Source: Chitinophaga ginsengisegetis
GTDB lineage: Bacteria > Bacteroidota > Bacteroidia > Chitinophagales > Chitinophagaceae
Assembly: GCF_900168065.1 (NCBI RefSeq)
Contig: NZ_FUZZ01000002.1
Coordinates: forward strand, 558,001 to 622,000
Reading direction: 5' to 3'
Length of the DNA stretch: 64,000 bases
The notes below the pieces were generated by a model. That model did no database searches, was not told the DNA's origin, and worked only from the letters and a program-made list of their open reading frames with translations. Below are positions 33,803 through 44,900 of the stretch, piece by piece (the stretch's first letter is position 1; each line of letters begins with the position of its first letter). The position numbers and the translations under genes are program-made.

Positions 33803-34678
33803 ATGAAACCCATCCTTATTAAAGTTGGGGCTTTTGCCGATAATCAGATCACGATTATAGAAAGAAGTGATCCTTATTTCAATACACCATTCCACTTCCA
33901 TCCGGAGTGCGAGCTGGTATATGTTACGGAAAGCCACGGGAAGAGAATTGTAGGGGATAGCATCGAGAGCTTTGAAGAAGGCGATATGGTGTTTCTCGGA
34001 CCGCATATACCGCATGTATGGTATAATGAGGAAGAATATTATAAGGGAGATGAAAATCTGAAAGCCCGCTCTGTGGTCATCTATTTCCCTAAAGACATAT
34101 TCGGGGAGAAATTTTACGGATTACCGGAAACCAAAGCACTCAGTGAATTATTTCACCGGGCGCAAAGGGGGATGAAAATCACCGGCGCCACCCACGAGCT
34201 GCTGAAACCCGAGATCCTGGCCCTTCCCCGGAAGGAAGGACTGGACCGCATCATCTCCCTGCTCCACATCTTAAAAACACTCTCTGAAACCCGCGATTGC
34301 TATTACCTGGCCAGCACCGGTTACTCCCACGCCTATAATGTAAAGGATAACCATAAGATCGATGAAGTATTCAAGTACGTCATGAATAACTTCTCCAAAG
34401 AAATATCCCTGCAGGACGTAGCCAGCATCACCAACCTGTCGCCCCAATCCTTCTGCCGCTTCTTTAAAAACCGTACAAAAAAATCCTTTGTACAGTTCCT
34501 CAATGAAGTACGCATCGGGCACGCCTGTAAACGGTTAACCGAGGAAGACTGGTCCATCGCGGAAATCGCCTACTCCTGCGGCTTTAAGAACCTGTCCAAT
34601 TTCAACCGGTTCTTCAAGGAAATAGTAGGCAAAACACCCAAGGAATACAAAAATGAACTGCGCCTGAAGGAAGCATGA
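33803..34678 (+). CDS. AraC-family regulator with N-terminal cupin
   Basis: The 291 residues form an AraC-type regulator: an N-terminal cupin-like sensing domain (about 1-150: FHFHPECELVYVTES...SFEEGDMVFLGPHIPHVWY) and a C-terminal pair of helix-turn-helix motifs (about 190-285: VFKYVMNNFSKEISLQDVASITNLSPQSFCRFFKNRTKKSFVQFLNEVRIGHACKRL...IAEIAYSCGFKNLSNFNRFFKEIVGKTPKEYK). Such proteins usually activate carbohydrate-use genes. It precedes the ECF sigma/FecR/SusCD locus on the same strand, about 140 bases upstream, so it is a plausible activator of that locus. Confidence 0.93.
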   Translation: MKPILIKVGAFADNQITIIERSDPYFNTPFHFHPECELVYVTESHGKRIVGDSIESFEEGDMVFLGPHIPHVWYNEEEYYKGDENLKARSVVIYFPKDIFGEKFYGLPETKALSELFHRAQRGMKITGATHELLKPEILALPRKEGLDRIISLLHILKTLSETRDCYYLASTGYSHAYNVKDNHKIDEVFKYVMNNFSKEISLQDVASITNLSPQSFCRFFKNRTKKSFVQFLNEVRIGHACKRLTEEDWSIAEIAYSCGFKNLSNFNRFFKEIVGKTPKEYKNELRLKEA

Positions 34679-34816
34679 TAAAAAATGTAATTATTTTATC
34701 ATTTGGTTATTTAGTTATTTTAAAAAGTAAGGGCCAAATGTCAAAATATCAAATTTTTCTTCTTACATTCATTTCAGTAATTATCAACCAAAACGCTTAA
34801 TTACTACTGTAATTCG

Positions 34817-35401
34817 ATGTACAGCAGTTATTCCGATAACCAGTTAATTTCGCTGCTGAAAAGCGACGACACCGCTGCCTTCAATGCCATCTACGACCGC
34901 TACAGTAAAATGTTGTATTTGTTTATACACAGCAAACTGGATGCCTCCGAGATCAGCAAAGATGTGCTGCAGGAACTCTTTATTTCCCTTTGGGAGAAAA
35001 GACATTCACTGATCCTCAAGGAATCATTGAAAGCTTACCTGTACCAGGTAGCCCGCCACAAAATCATCGATATTTACCGGAAAAACGCCACTTACCGCAA
35101 ATACCTGCAGCAGCTCATCGAACATTTCGATGCACAGCCGCACTCCATCACGGAAACAGTAGATAATAAAGCACGGACACAGGAACTGTTTGAAGCCATC
35201 AACCACCTGCCCGACCGTATGAAAGAAATTTTCATGCTCAGCAGGTTCGAAAACCTTACCGTAGAACAGATCTCCACCCATCTTGGCCTTTCACAGCAGA
35301 CCGTAAAAAACCAGATTACCAAAGCATTAAAGATACTAAGGACCAGCTATGCCAGGACCGACCTGATCGTACTCCTGATATATGTTTATTTGTTTATCTA
35401 A
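34817..35401 (+). CDS. ECF RNA polymerase sigma factor, FecI-like
   Basis: The 194 residues contain sigma regions 2 (about 20-90: AFNAIYDRYSKMLYLFIHSKLD...VLQELFISLWEKRHSL...KAYLYQVARHKIIDIYRK) and 4 (about 125-180: EAINHLPDRMKEIFMLSRFENLTVEQISTHLGLSQQTVKNQITKALKILR). It ends with a hydrophobic stretch LIVLLIYVYLFI, a feature often seen in Bacteroidota FecI-type sigma factors. Followed by FecR and an STN-containing SusC, it forms the trans-envelope signalling set. Confidence 0.93.
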   Translation: MYSSYSDNQLISLLKSDDTAAFNAIYDRYSKMLYLFIHSKLDASEISKDVLQELFISLWEKRHSLILKESLKAYLYQVARHKIIDIYRKNATYRKYLQQLIEHFDAQPHSITETVDNKARTQELFEAINHLPDRMKEIFMLSRFENLTVEQISTHLGLSQQTVKNQITKALKILRTSYARTDLIVLLIYVYLFI

Positions 35402-35493
35402 CCCGCACACCCGGCACCGGATAAAAAATAATTAAATGTACATGGTACCTTTTCCACGTTATTACGACTTATCAACACATAAAACGGCAACAG

Positions 35494-36516
35494 GTGGACA
35501 CAGAACAGATTAAAATATTGCTGGAACGGTATAACCAGGGGAATTGCTCACCGGAGGAGGAGGCTATTGTGGATCAATGGTTTGAAAATATCAACCGGCA
35601 CAAGTCCACCTATGTAGAAGACAAAGAACTCGACCGCGAACTCGACAGCATCCGTTTACAACTCAACGAACATATCACCCCCGCACCAAAGGTGCGGCAT
35701 ATGCGTGCCCGTTACTGGTACGCCGCAGCAGCAGTAGTATTACTGGCAGCAGGTATTTTCTGGTTCAACCAGCCAACACCCGGCACACATCCTGCCACCG
35801 GCAACCAACCCGCCCCCATTGCCGCAAATGGAGCCAACCGGGTGGTAAAAGATGGTTTTGTGGAAATCACCACACCAAAAGGCAACAAGGAAAGTGTCAC
35901 CCTCGAAGACGGCAGCTCCCTGGAACTGAACGCCGGCAGTAAAGTACGCTACCCCGAACATTTCGATAGCAACGGCCGCACCATTTTCCTGGAAGAAGGA
36001 GAAGCCTTTTTCAATGTAGCCGCCGACCCAACCAGGAAATTTGTGGTGAATACCGGGGAACTGGCCACCACTGCACTCGGTACCGCCTTCAACATCCGGG
36101 CATATGCCAGCGAACACAAAGTAACCGTGGCACTTGTAAGCGGTAAAGTAAAAGTAGACCAGCTGAATAAAAACAGCCAATCCGCCTCCTCACTCATCCT
36201 GCTGCCAAGTGAACAGATCAGCTACGACCGCATTTCACTCAGCCTCGTAAAATCTGTTTTCAGCAAACCTGAAGAGGTGACCGCCTGGAAACAGGGATAC
36301 CTCGTATTCAAAGACGCACCCTATAATGAAATAGTAACAGGTATAGAAAATCGTTATAACGTTACCGTTATTAACGAAAGCGACAAAAAAGAATGGAACT
36401 ACAACGGCTCTTTCAAAAACGAAAGCCTGAAAGACGTCATGGATATCATCTGCCTGGCTAAATCCCTTTCTTATACCATTAAAAACGACACCGTTCACCT
36501 GCAAAACAAAAACTAG
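35494..36516 (+). CDS. FecR-family anti-sigma regulator
   Basis: The 340-residue protein starts with GTG. It has a cytoplasmic N-terminus (ILLERYNQGNCSPEEEAIVDQWFEN), one membrane helix (about 72-90, YWYAAAAVVLLAAGIFWF), the FecR periplasmic domain (about 120-230: ITTPKGNKESVTLEDGSSLELNAGSKVRYPEHFD...RTIFLEEGEAFFNVAADPTRKFVV...TALGTAFNIRAY) and a C-terminal DUF4974/STN-contact domain. It passes the signal from the STN domain of the SusC at 36522 to the sigma factor at 34817. Only 5 bases separate it from that SusC. Confidence 0.93.
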   Translation: MDTEQIKILLERYNQGNCSPEEEAIVDQWFENINRHKSTYVEDKELDRELDSIRLQLNEHITPAPKVRHMRARYWYAAAAVVLLAAGIFWFNQPTPGTHPATGNQPAPIAANGANRVVKDGFVEITTPKGNKESVTLEDGSSLELNAGSKVRYPEHFDSNGRTIFLEEGEAFFNVAADPTRKFVVNTGELATTALGTAFNIRAYASEHKVTVALVSGKVKVDQLNKNSQSASSLILLPSEQISYDRISLSLVKSVFSKPEEVTAWKQGYLVFKDAPYNEIVTGIENRYNVTVINESDKKEWNYNGSFKNESLKDVMDIICLAKSLSYTIKNDTVHLQNKN

Positions 36517-36521
36517 TCCAT

Positions 36522-39500
36522 ATGAGGGTAAAGCCATGCCCCATGATGTGGTTTGTATCCACGGGGTTGATGCTGACACTACTGTTGGCGGGGAGCTTGA
36601 ACACAACGACTAGTGCCATCACGCAAACACCCGACCCGCCCACAGGTATCGTTGTCACCATCCAGGTAAAAAATAAAAACCTGGAAGAAGTAATGACCGA
36701 AATTTCGGTAAAAACAGGACTCAACTTTCATTACGACAAAACGGATCTTAACCTGAAGAAAAAGATTACGTTGAACTGTACGAAAACACCCATCGATGAA
36801 GTGCTTACGTTACTATCAGTTCAGGCCGGATTAAAGTTTACCCTGATCAATAACAAAATCATTGTAGGCGCAGAAAGTGAAGCCAAACCCTCGCCCACTG
36901 TAGACCTGCTGAATCATGTGTCCCTGGAGAGAGAGATCAGTGGAACCGTACGCGATAACAAAGGCACGCAGCTCCCGGGAGTCACCATTCAGATCAAACA
37001 TTCCAATAAAGGAACCCAATCCAACGCCGATGCTGGTTTTTCACTGAAAGCCAGTACCGGCGATGTGCTTGTATTCAGTTCCGTAGGATTCATTACCCGC
37101 GAAGTGACGGTGGGCGCCGATCCCCGCATCGATGTGCGCCTGCAGGAAAATGTAAAAGCACTCAGTGAGCTGGTGGTTACCGCACTGGGCATCCAGAAAA
37201 AAAGCCGGGAACTGCCCTACTCCACCCAACAGCTGGACGGCGATGACCTGCAACTGGTAAAAGATGCCAACGTTATCAACTGCCTGAACGGAAAAACGGC
37301 CGGCGCCACCATCACCCGCAGCGCATCCGGCATCGGCGGCTCCGTGAGAGTGGTATTGCGCGGCAACAAATCCACCCGCGAAAATCAACCCCTCTATATC
37401 GTGGATGGCGTACCTTATGCCAATTACACACCGGCACAACCCGCTGATGTATGGGGGCAGTCGCATAACATCATCGGGGCCGGTGGCCGCGACGGCGGCG
37501 ACGGTATCTCCAACATCAACCCTGATGATATTGAAAGCATCAGTATCCTGAAAGGTGCTTCCGCAGCGGCGCTCTATGGCAGCCAGGCCGCCAACGGCGT
37601 GATCCTCATCACCACCAAAAAAGGAAAACCCGGCCGAAGCAAAATTGACGTTTCTTCCGATTATACCCGCGAAACGCCCGCGATCCTGCCCCCGCTGCAA
37701 TATCGTTACGCACAAACCGATACGCCCGGCGTGGATAAAGTAGGCACGCCACAACCCGGATCACTCGGGAGCTGGGGCCGATCCATCAATGCACCCGATC
37801 ATGTAAAAAACTTTTATAACACCGGCTCCACCTTTACCAACACCATCGCCTTCAGCGGCGGCACAGAAACCGCGCAGAGTTATTTTTCATACGCCAATAC
37901 AACCAATAAAGGAATTCTGCCCACCAACAAATTCGACCGTCATACGGTGAACCTGCGCGAAACATTAAAGCTGCTGAACGACAAACTGGTAATGGACGCC
38001 AATGTATCTTTCACCGCACAAAGCACTACCAACCGGCTTTCATCGGGATTGTACTACAGCCCCATCTCCGGGCTCTATACCTTTCCCCGCGGACAGGACT
38101 TCGACTACTACAAAAATAATTTTGAATACTACGACCAGGGCCGCGACCTGTACATGCAGAACTGGTGGAACATCCGCAATGATAAAAAGTGGATCGGGCA
38201 GGACGATCAGCAAAACCCTATGTGGGCGCTGTACCGCGACCTGCGGCTGGATTCCCGCTACCGTGGCCTCGCTACCCTGTCGCTTACCTGGCAGCTGAAC
38301 GACTGGCTATCATTGAAAGGACGCGGCAACTTTGATAAATCGCTTGATCAATACGAACTGGAAGCATACGCCGGGACACAAATTGTACTCGCCGGCTCCA
38401 ACGGACGGTATACCCTCGAACGGGAATTTAATACCCAACTGTACGGGGATATGATGCTCAACGCCAGCCGGAAAATGAACAAGTGGCTCCACCTGGCCGG
38501 CAATATCGGCGCAAGCATTACAGACACCAAAGCACACGAACGCAATTTTAACGGCTCCAATCCCAATGCCGATCCGGGCCTCACTTACCCGAATAAATTT
38601 TCGGTATCCAATATCCTCAGCACCTCGCTCGATGCACAACACAGCATAGACCAGAAGCAACTGCAGGCCCTTTTCGGTAACGTACAGGCGGGCATCAACA
38701 ATTATCTTTTCCTGGATCTCACCGGCCGCAACGACTGGTCCAGTACATTCGCCTATACTTCTACCCTGCACAAAGGATATTTTTATTATTCAGCCGGGAT
38801 ATCTGCCGTATGGAGTGAGATGTTTAAAATGCCCGCGGCTGTTGATTTCCTGCGTTCCCGCATTTCCTACGCCAAAGTAGGTAACGATATCGCCGCCTAC
38901 TCTTCCCGGCCGGCGGCGTTTACGCTGCAAACCATTGCCGGCGTTACACGGGTAGTACTGAATCAACGTACGCTTTACCCGGGTCTCAGCCTGGAGCCGG
39001 AAGACAACCGGTCTTTTGAAATAGGTCTGGAAGCGCATCTTCTGAAAAACAGGATCACCGCCGATGTCACCTTCTACAAAAATAATAACTACAAACAGTA
39101 CATGGAAGTGCCGGCGCCACTGGGCAACAGGTATAATACCTACTATCTCAACATGGGGAATATACAAAACCAGGGATGGGAAGCCACACTCACTTTAATG
39201 CCTATACGTAATAAAGCAGTGTCCTGGACCAGCACTATCAACTTTGCCGCGAATAAAAATAAAATCGTTTCCCTTTCCAATTCCAGGATCATCGGTGCAG
39301 ATACCAGCAGCATGTTTGTACTCACAGATTTCGGGGTAAATATGTTTGGCTCGTTCATCATGGAAGGCGGCTCCTGGGGCGACATTTATTCCAATAAAGA
39401 ATTGTTGCAGAACGATAAGGGCGCCTACGTGATTGATGCTGCCGGCAAACTGCAAACACGCAACGCATTTAAAAAAGTGGGTAATCCCAATCCCGATTTC

Positions 39501-40007
39501 ACATTAGGATGGAATAACAGCATCGACTATAAAAACTTTAACCTCAGCTTCCTCATAGACGGTCGCTTCGGTGGCAAGGTAATGAGCGTAACACAGGCAG
39601 TACTGGACTGGTACGGCGTAAGTGAAGAAAGCGCCAAAGCCCGCGACAAAGGCGGCGTGGAAATAAACGCGGTGAACAGCAACGGTACACCTTACAGCGG
39701 AAAACTGGATGCACAAAGCTACTATACCACCATTGGCGGCAGGGCCGGCATTGGCGAAATGTATATGTACGATGCCACCAACATCCGCTTAAGGGAACTA
39801 AGCCTGAGCTACCGCATACCGCTGAAGTGGAAATGGATCCGCAATATGCGCATGGGCATAGTAGGCAGGAACCTGTTCTTTTTTGAACTGCACGCGCCGT
39901 TTGATCCGGAAGTATCTATGGGTACCGGCAACGGACTGCAGGGTGTAGATGTTTTTGGGTTGCCACCCACACGAAGTATGGGCATCAACCTGAGATTAGG
40001 AATTTAA
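36522..40007 (+). CDS. SusC-family transporter with STN signalling domain
   Basis: This 1161-residue protein adds an N-terminal STN domain (about 45-115: VTIQVKNKNLEEVMTEISVKTGLNFHYD...PIDEVLTLLSVQAGLKFTLINNKIIVG) to the usual regulatory-like domain (about 138-215), plug (LSELVVTALGIQKKSRELPYST...LRGNKSTRENQPLYIVDGVPY...DIESISILKGASAAALYG) and beta barrel ending MGINLRLGI. STN binds FecR, so ligand uptake is tied to sigma factor activity. It is strongly similar to the SusC at 41973-45122 (same VFGLPxTRSxGxNL ending), which lacks STN. Substrate unknown. Confidence 0.95.
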   Translation: MRVKPCPMMWFVSTGLMLTLLLAGSLNTTTSAITQTPDPPTGIVVTIQVKNKNLEEVMTEISVKTGLNFHYDKTDLNLKKKITLNCTKTPIDEVLTLLSVQAGLKFTLINNKIIVGAESEAKPSPTVDLLNHVSLEREISGTVRDNKGTQLPGVTIQIKHSNKGTQSNADAGFSLKASTGDVLVFSSVGFITREVTVGADPRIDVRLQENVKALSELVVTALGIQKKSRELPYSTQQLDGDDLQLVKDANVINCLNGKTAGATITRSASGIGGSVRVVLRGNKSTRENQPLYIVDGVPYANYTPAQPADVWGQSHNIIGAGGRDGGDGISNINPDDIESISILKGASAAALYGSQAANGVILITTKKGKPGRSKIDVSSDYTRETPAILPPLQYRYAQTDTPGVDKVGTPQPGSLGSWGRSINAPDHVKNFYNTGSTFTNTIAFSGGTETAQSYFSYANTTNKGILPTNKFDRHTVNLRETLKLLNDKLVMDANVSFTAQSTTNRLSSGLYYSPISGLYTFPRGQDFDYYKNNFEYYDQGRDLYMQNWWNIRNDKKWIGQDDQQNPMWALYRDLRLDSRYRGLATLSLTWQLNDWLSLKGRGNFDKSLDQYELEAYAGTQIVLAGSNGRYTLEREFNTQLYGDMMLNASRKMNKWLHLAGNIGASITDTKAHERNFNGSNPNADPGLTYPNKFSVSNILSTSLDAQHSIDQKQLQALFGNVQAGINNYLFLDLTGRNDWSSTFAYTSTLHKGYFYYSAGISAVWSEMFKMPAAVDFLRSRISYAKVGNDIAAYSSRPAAFTLQTIAGVTRVVLNQRTLYPGLSLEPEDNRSFEIGLEAHLLKNRITADVTFYKNNNYKQYMEVPAPLGNRYNTYYLNMGNIQNQGWEATLTLMPIRNKAVSWTSTINFAANKNKIVSLSNSRIIGADTSSMFVLTDFGVNMFGSFIMEGGSWGDIYSNKELLQNDKGAYVIDAAGKLQTRNAFKKVGNPNPDFTLGWNNSIDYKNFNLSFLIDGRFGGKVMSVTQAVLDWYGVSEESAKARDKGGVEINAVNSNGTPYSGKLDAQSYYTTIGGRAGIGEMYMYDATNIRLRELSLSYRIPLKWKWIRNMRMGIVGRNLFFFELHAPFDPEVSMGTGNGLQGVDVFGLPPTRSMGINLRLGI

Positions 40008-40018
40008 AATACTCACCA

Positions 40019-41596
40019 ATGAAAAGCTGGAAAATCAACACATTATTCGCCGTTATGGCAGTTGTGCTGGCAAGTGCATGTACGAAGAGATTTGATGAGA
40101 TTAACAGGAATCCTTTCGACTTTACAGAAGAGGAACTGAAAGCCGATTACCGGCTGATGGGGGAACCATTGTCGCAGGCCCAGTTGAACCTGCTCATTTA
40201 TAACGACCCGCCTACTGCCCAGCTGCAACAAAATCTGAATGCGGATATTTTCTCCGGCTATATGATGGCGCCCACTCCTTTTGAAGGCAATATCAATAAT
40301 ACCAACTATGGCCTGTTATACTACTGGAACAATAAACCGTGGCAGGTAACTTACAGCAATGTAATGAAGACCTGCGATTTTGCACAATCGAAAGCCAAAG
40401 GTCACTACGCCGATTTTTATGCGTGGGCGCAGATCATCAAAGTAGAAGCCATGCATCGTATCAGCGATATTTATGGCCCGGTGATTTACACAAAGTATGG
40501 TATACTGAATGAGGAAATGGGGATTGATTATGATTCACAGCAGGAAGCGTACTATGCTTTTTTTAAAGACCTGGATGAAGCGGTGGACACATTAACTGGT
40601 TTTATTAACAGCGGCTTCCCTCAACGCTTTGCTGCCTTCGACCTGGTATACAAAGGCGACTACACCCAATGGGTGAAATTTGCCAACACCCTTCGTTTGC
40701 GGCTGGCTATCCGTATTTCAGGCATTGATCCGAAAAAAGCGCGTGAGGAGGGGGAGGCAGCACTGCGTCATCCGATCGGGCTGCTCACAACGCCTGCGGA
40801 TAATTTTGCAGTGAATATTTCACCGGTTACACATCCGCTGAATATTATGTGTTACACCTGGGCCGACTTAAGAATGAGCGCGCCTATGGAATCGATCCTC
40901 ACCGGGTATAAGGATCCGCGGCTGGCGCATTATTTTGTACCGACCGATGATGGCGTGAACGTTTACCACGGCATCCGCAACGGTATTAAGATTGCCGCCA
41001 AAGAGGAATACAGTGGCTTTTCCCAGCTGGTGAAGTTTGACAATAAAATATTGTTTATGACCGCCGCGGAAGCCTGGTTCCTGAAAGCCGAAGCAGCGTT
41101 GTATGGCTGGCTGGGCGCCGGTAACGCAGCCACTAATTATGCCACCGGCATCAGCACTTCTTTTAATCAATACAGCATTACTAACGCTAATGCATATATG
41201 AATAACAATGTGGATAAACCCCATCCATATACCGATCCGCAGAATGGCGATAATAACGTACCGGAAGGCGATCCTCATTTAAGTACCATCACCATTAAGT
41301 GGGAAGAAAGCGCTGCGCTTCAACAGAAACTGGAACGGATCATCACCCAGAAATGGATTGCCATGTTCCCGGAAGGACAGGAAGCATGGAGTGAATTCCG
41401 CCGCACGGGTTACCCTAAATTATTTCCCGTGGTAATCAACAATAGTGGCGGCACTATTTCTACTGAAAAATTTATCCGCCGCCTGCCCATGCCGCAGATA
41501 GAACTTGTTACCAATCCTAAAGCAGTAGCCCGTGCTGTAGCCACGTTAAAAGGACCGGATACCGGCGGAACACCGCTCTGGTGGGATCTCCGGTAA
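40019..41596 (+). CDS. SusD/RagB-family outer membrane lipoprotein
   Basis: 525 residues with a lipobox at Cys21 (ASAC|TK). Characteristic stretches: FDEINRNPFDFTEEELKADY at the N-terminus, IIKVEAMHRISDIYGPVIYTKYG, WVKFANTLRLRLAIRI, AEAWFLKAEAALYGW and RIITQKWIAMFPEGQEAWSEFRRTGYPKLFPVV. It starts 12 bases after the partner SusC. It is paralogous to the SusD at 45152 (shared QAQ..IY...LQQNLxxDIxSGYMMxPTPF). Confidence 0.93.
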   Translation: MKSWKINTLFAVMAVVLASACTKRFDEINRNPFDFTEEELKADYRLMGEPLSQAQLNLLIYNDPPTAQLQQNLNADIFSGYMMAPTPFEGNINNTNYGLLYYWNNKPWQVTYSNVMKTCDFAQSKAKGHYADFYAWAQIIKVEAMHRISDIYGPVIYTKYGILNEEMGIDYDSQQEAYYAFFKDLDEAVDTLTGFINSGFPQRFAAFDLVYKGDYTQWVKFANTLRLRLAIRISGIDPKKAREEGEAALRHPIGLLTTPADNFAVNISPVTHPLNIMCYTWADLRMSAPMESILTGYKDPRLAHYFVPTDDGVNVYHGIRNGIKIAAKEEYSGFSQLVKFDNKILFMTAAEAWFLKAEAALYGWLGAGNAATNYATGISTSFNQYSITNANAYMNNNVDKPHPYTDPQNGDNNVPEGDPHLSTITIKWEESAALQQKLERIITQKWIAMFPEGQEAWSEFRRTGYPKLFPVVINNSGGTISTEKFIRRLPMPQIELVTNPKAVARAVATLKGPDTGGTPLWWDLR

Positions 41597-41972
41597 CATC
41601 TCAAAAAAATTTAAAAATAATTTAAAACGGGATAGTACTAAATATAACTCCGCACGACTCCTTTCCGGAAGCGCCACAATTGAACGCTTTATGCTATGCA
41701 GCCTGTAACAAACAGACGTTATTAAAAACAACATTTCATGTAAGGAAAACACATTTGCTTTGCTCAACCCGGTCAACACATTGCGATAAGCAATGAGGCT
41801 TTGCACGCCCCTATAGGCCGGTAACTGCATACAACACGAAGAAAAACAGCCAGTAAAGGATGGTACGCGCCATGCTAACGGCTATCTTATTTCCAAACAA
41901 TGCACGCTATAAAAAATGGTCAGTTTAATTCAACTATACAAATCCCATTTATTAACCAAAAAAAAGGCAAGT
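41597..41972. other. Gap between the two SusC/SusD pairs
   Basis: About 375 bases without a supported gene. A purine-rich AAAAAAAAGGCAAGT stretch before 41973 gives the downstream SusC a ribosome site. No clear TAnnTTTG box and no terminator were found, so read-through from the first pair is possible; the length suggests a separate promoter or mRNA processing. Confidence 0.5.
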
Positions 41973-44900
41973 ATGAAAAAAAACCTACGCCTTATGAAAG
42001 TGTGCGCTATGACCGGTCTGGCCCTCACTTCCATATTAGCAGACAGTGCATATGTGAAGGCCGCCAGCTATACATGGTCGCCCGCATCTTCATTCCGTAG
42101 CACTTTCCAGGAAAAAGAAATCAGCGGCACCGTAAAGGATAGCAAAGGCAATCCTCTTCCTGGTGTTACTGTACAAATTAAAGGCGCCTCCAAAGGCACA
42201 CAAACAAGTGCAGAAGGTAAATATCATATCAATGCTAAAACCGGTGATGTATTGGTTTTCAGCTATGTTGGTTTTGCCATTAAAGAAAGTACCGTTGGCA
42301 GCAGCGCTACCCTCAATGCTACCCTTGAAGACAATGTAAGAGGACTGAATGAGCTGGTAGTTACTGCGCTGGGCATTCAGCGTAAAGCAAAAGATCTCAC
42401 CTACTCTACCCAACAGGTAAAAGGAGAAGATCTGACGAACGTAAAAGAAACAAACGTTATCAATAGCTTATCCGGTAAAGTTTCCGGATTGCAGATCAAC
42501 CGCAGCGCTTCCGGTGTGGGCGGCTCTGCCAGGGTGATTTTACGCGGACAAAAATCTATCCGTGAAAACCAGCCACTGTACGTGATCGATGGCGTACCTA
42601 TCGCTAACTTCACCAGCGCGCAACCTGGTGATCTCTGGGGACAGGCATCCGGCGCATCTTCCGGTGGCCGCGATGGCGGTGATATCTTAAGTACCATCAA
42701 CCCGGATGATATTGAAAGCATCAACGTACTAAAAGGCGCCTCTGCATCTGCATTGTATGGCAGCCAGGCCGGTAATGGTGTAATCATCATTACTACTAAA
42801 AAAGGTAAAGCCGGTCAGGCAAAAGTGAACTTCTCTTCTAACTTCACTATCGACAGACCCGCATACCTGCCAGAATCACAAAACTCCTATCTTCAAACCG
42901 GTAACGGTACTATTGATAGCTGGGGCAAAGCAGGCAGCAGTCCTGAAATTGTAAAAGATTTCTTCAAAACCGGTACTACCTGGATCAACTCCGTAAACGT
43001 AGCCGGCGGTACTGAAAAGGCACAAACTTATTTCTCCTATTCCAATACCACGAATACGGGAATAATGCCTACCGCAAAGTATGGTCAGCATACACTCAAC
43101 TTCAGGGAAACAGGCACCTTCCTGAACGACAAACTGAATATTGATGCGAATGTGCAGATGACTACACAAAATGCACACAACCGTCCTACTTCCGGTTTAT
43201 ACTATAACCCGCTTACCGGTTTATATATCTTCCCAAGAGGACTGGATTTCGAGAGTTACAAAAACAATTATGAATACTTCTCTGCACAGCGTAACGTAAA
43301 CATGCAGAACTGGTGGAACATCAATTATGATAAAGGCCAGGCAGGGGAAGACTTCCAGCAGAATCCATACTGGATCCTGAACAGGAACGTTACCGAAAAC
43401 AGGAAAGATAACCTGATTGCATCACTGAGCTTACGCTATGCTATCAACGACTGGTTAAACGTACAGGTACGTGGTAACGCCAACAAAGCATGGGATAAAT
43501 ATGAACTGAAAGCAAATGCCGGTACACAAACCACTATTGCAGATGCCAACGGCCGTTATACCTACGATTACCTCACCAGCACACAATACTATGGTGATCT
43601 GTTAGTATCAGGTAACAGGAAATTATCCGATAAACTCGGATTCAATTTCACTGCCGGTACCAGTATCAACGACCTGAAACAGGACCGTACCTTTATAGAT
43701 TCCAAAGACGGCGACCTGGCTTTTGCCAATGTATTCCACATTGGTAACCTGAACCTGAGTCCTGCTGCGAAATTAACACCCACCGGCGCCAGAAGGCAGA
43801 TCCAATCTGTGTTTGCAACAGCCGGTGTGAACCTCAGCGAAAAAGTATTCCTGGATCTGACCGCCCGTAACGACTGGTCATCCACCCTGGCTTACACCCC
43901 TTCTATGAAGAAAGGTTACCTGTATTACTCAGCTGGTTTAAATACCATTCTGAGTGATGTATTCAAGATGCCTTCCGCCATCACTTATTCAAAGATCCGT
44001 GCATCTTATGCTAAAGTGGGTAACGACGTAGATCAGTTTGTAACACGTCCTACCAACCAGATCATTTCCGGCACACTGATCTCCAACATTGCCGGTCCTT
44101 TTGGTGGCGTGGCGCTGAAACCAGAAATCACCACTTCCGTTGAAATAGGTACAGAGTGGAGATTCCTTGACAACCGCCTGAACCTGGATGTTACCTGGTA
44201 CAATTCCCACACAAAAGATCAATACTTCGACTTCCCCGTATCCGTTGGCTACCTGTATCCTAATGCTTACCTGAATGCAGGTGACGTACAGAATACCGGT
44301 ATAGAAGCCACACTGGGTTTCCAGGTAGTTAAACAGAAGAATGTAGGCTGGAACACTGCCTTCAACTTCACCCGTAACAGGAATAAGCTGATCAAACTGG
44401 CGCCGCAGTTAAACGGTGACTATACCCTCACACCAAGAGGCGACAACGTTAATACGTATGCGTTAGTACTGCATGAAGGAAGCTCCTACGGCGATATCTA
44501 CGGCAGGAAAGCAGTGCGCAGCGAAAGCGGTCAGCTGGTAATAGACGATGAAACCGGTAAGCCCAAAGCAAAAGACGGTAAACTGGAATACCTCGGTAAC
44601 CCAACACCAGACTTCCTCCTGGGATGGAGCAATACCATTAACTGGAAAAAGTTCAACGTAAACATCCTTGTAGATGGCCGCTTTGGTGGTAAAGTAATGA
44701 GTATCACCCAGGCAATGATGGACCAGTACGGTGTGTCAAAAGCATCCGCAGATGCCCGTAACAACGGTGGCGTGGATGTACCTGCTGTTTACGGCAGCGG
44801 TAAAGCATATACCGGGAAGGTGCCTGCAGACCTGTACTATCAGGGTATTGGCGGTCGCGCCGGTATCACGGAGTTCTACATGTATGATGCTACCAATATC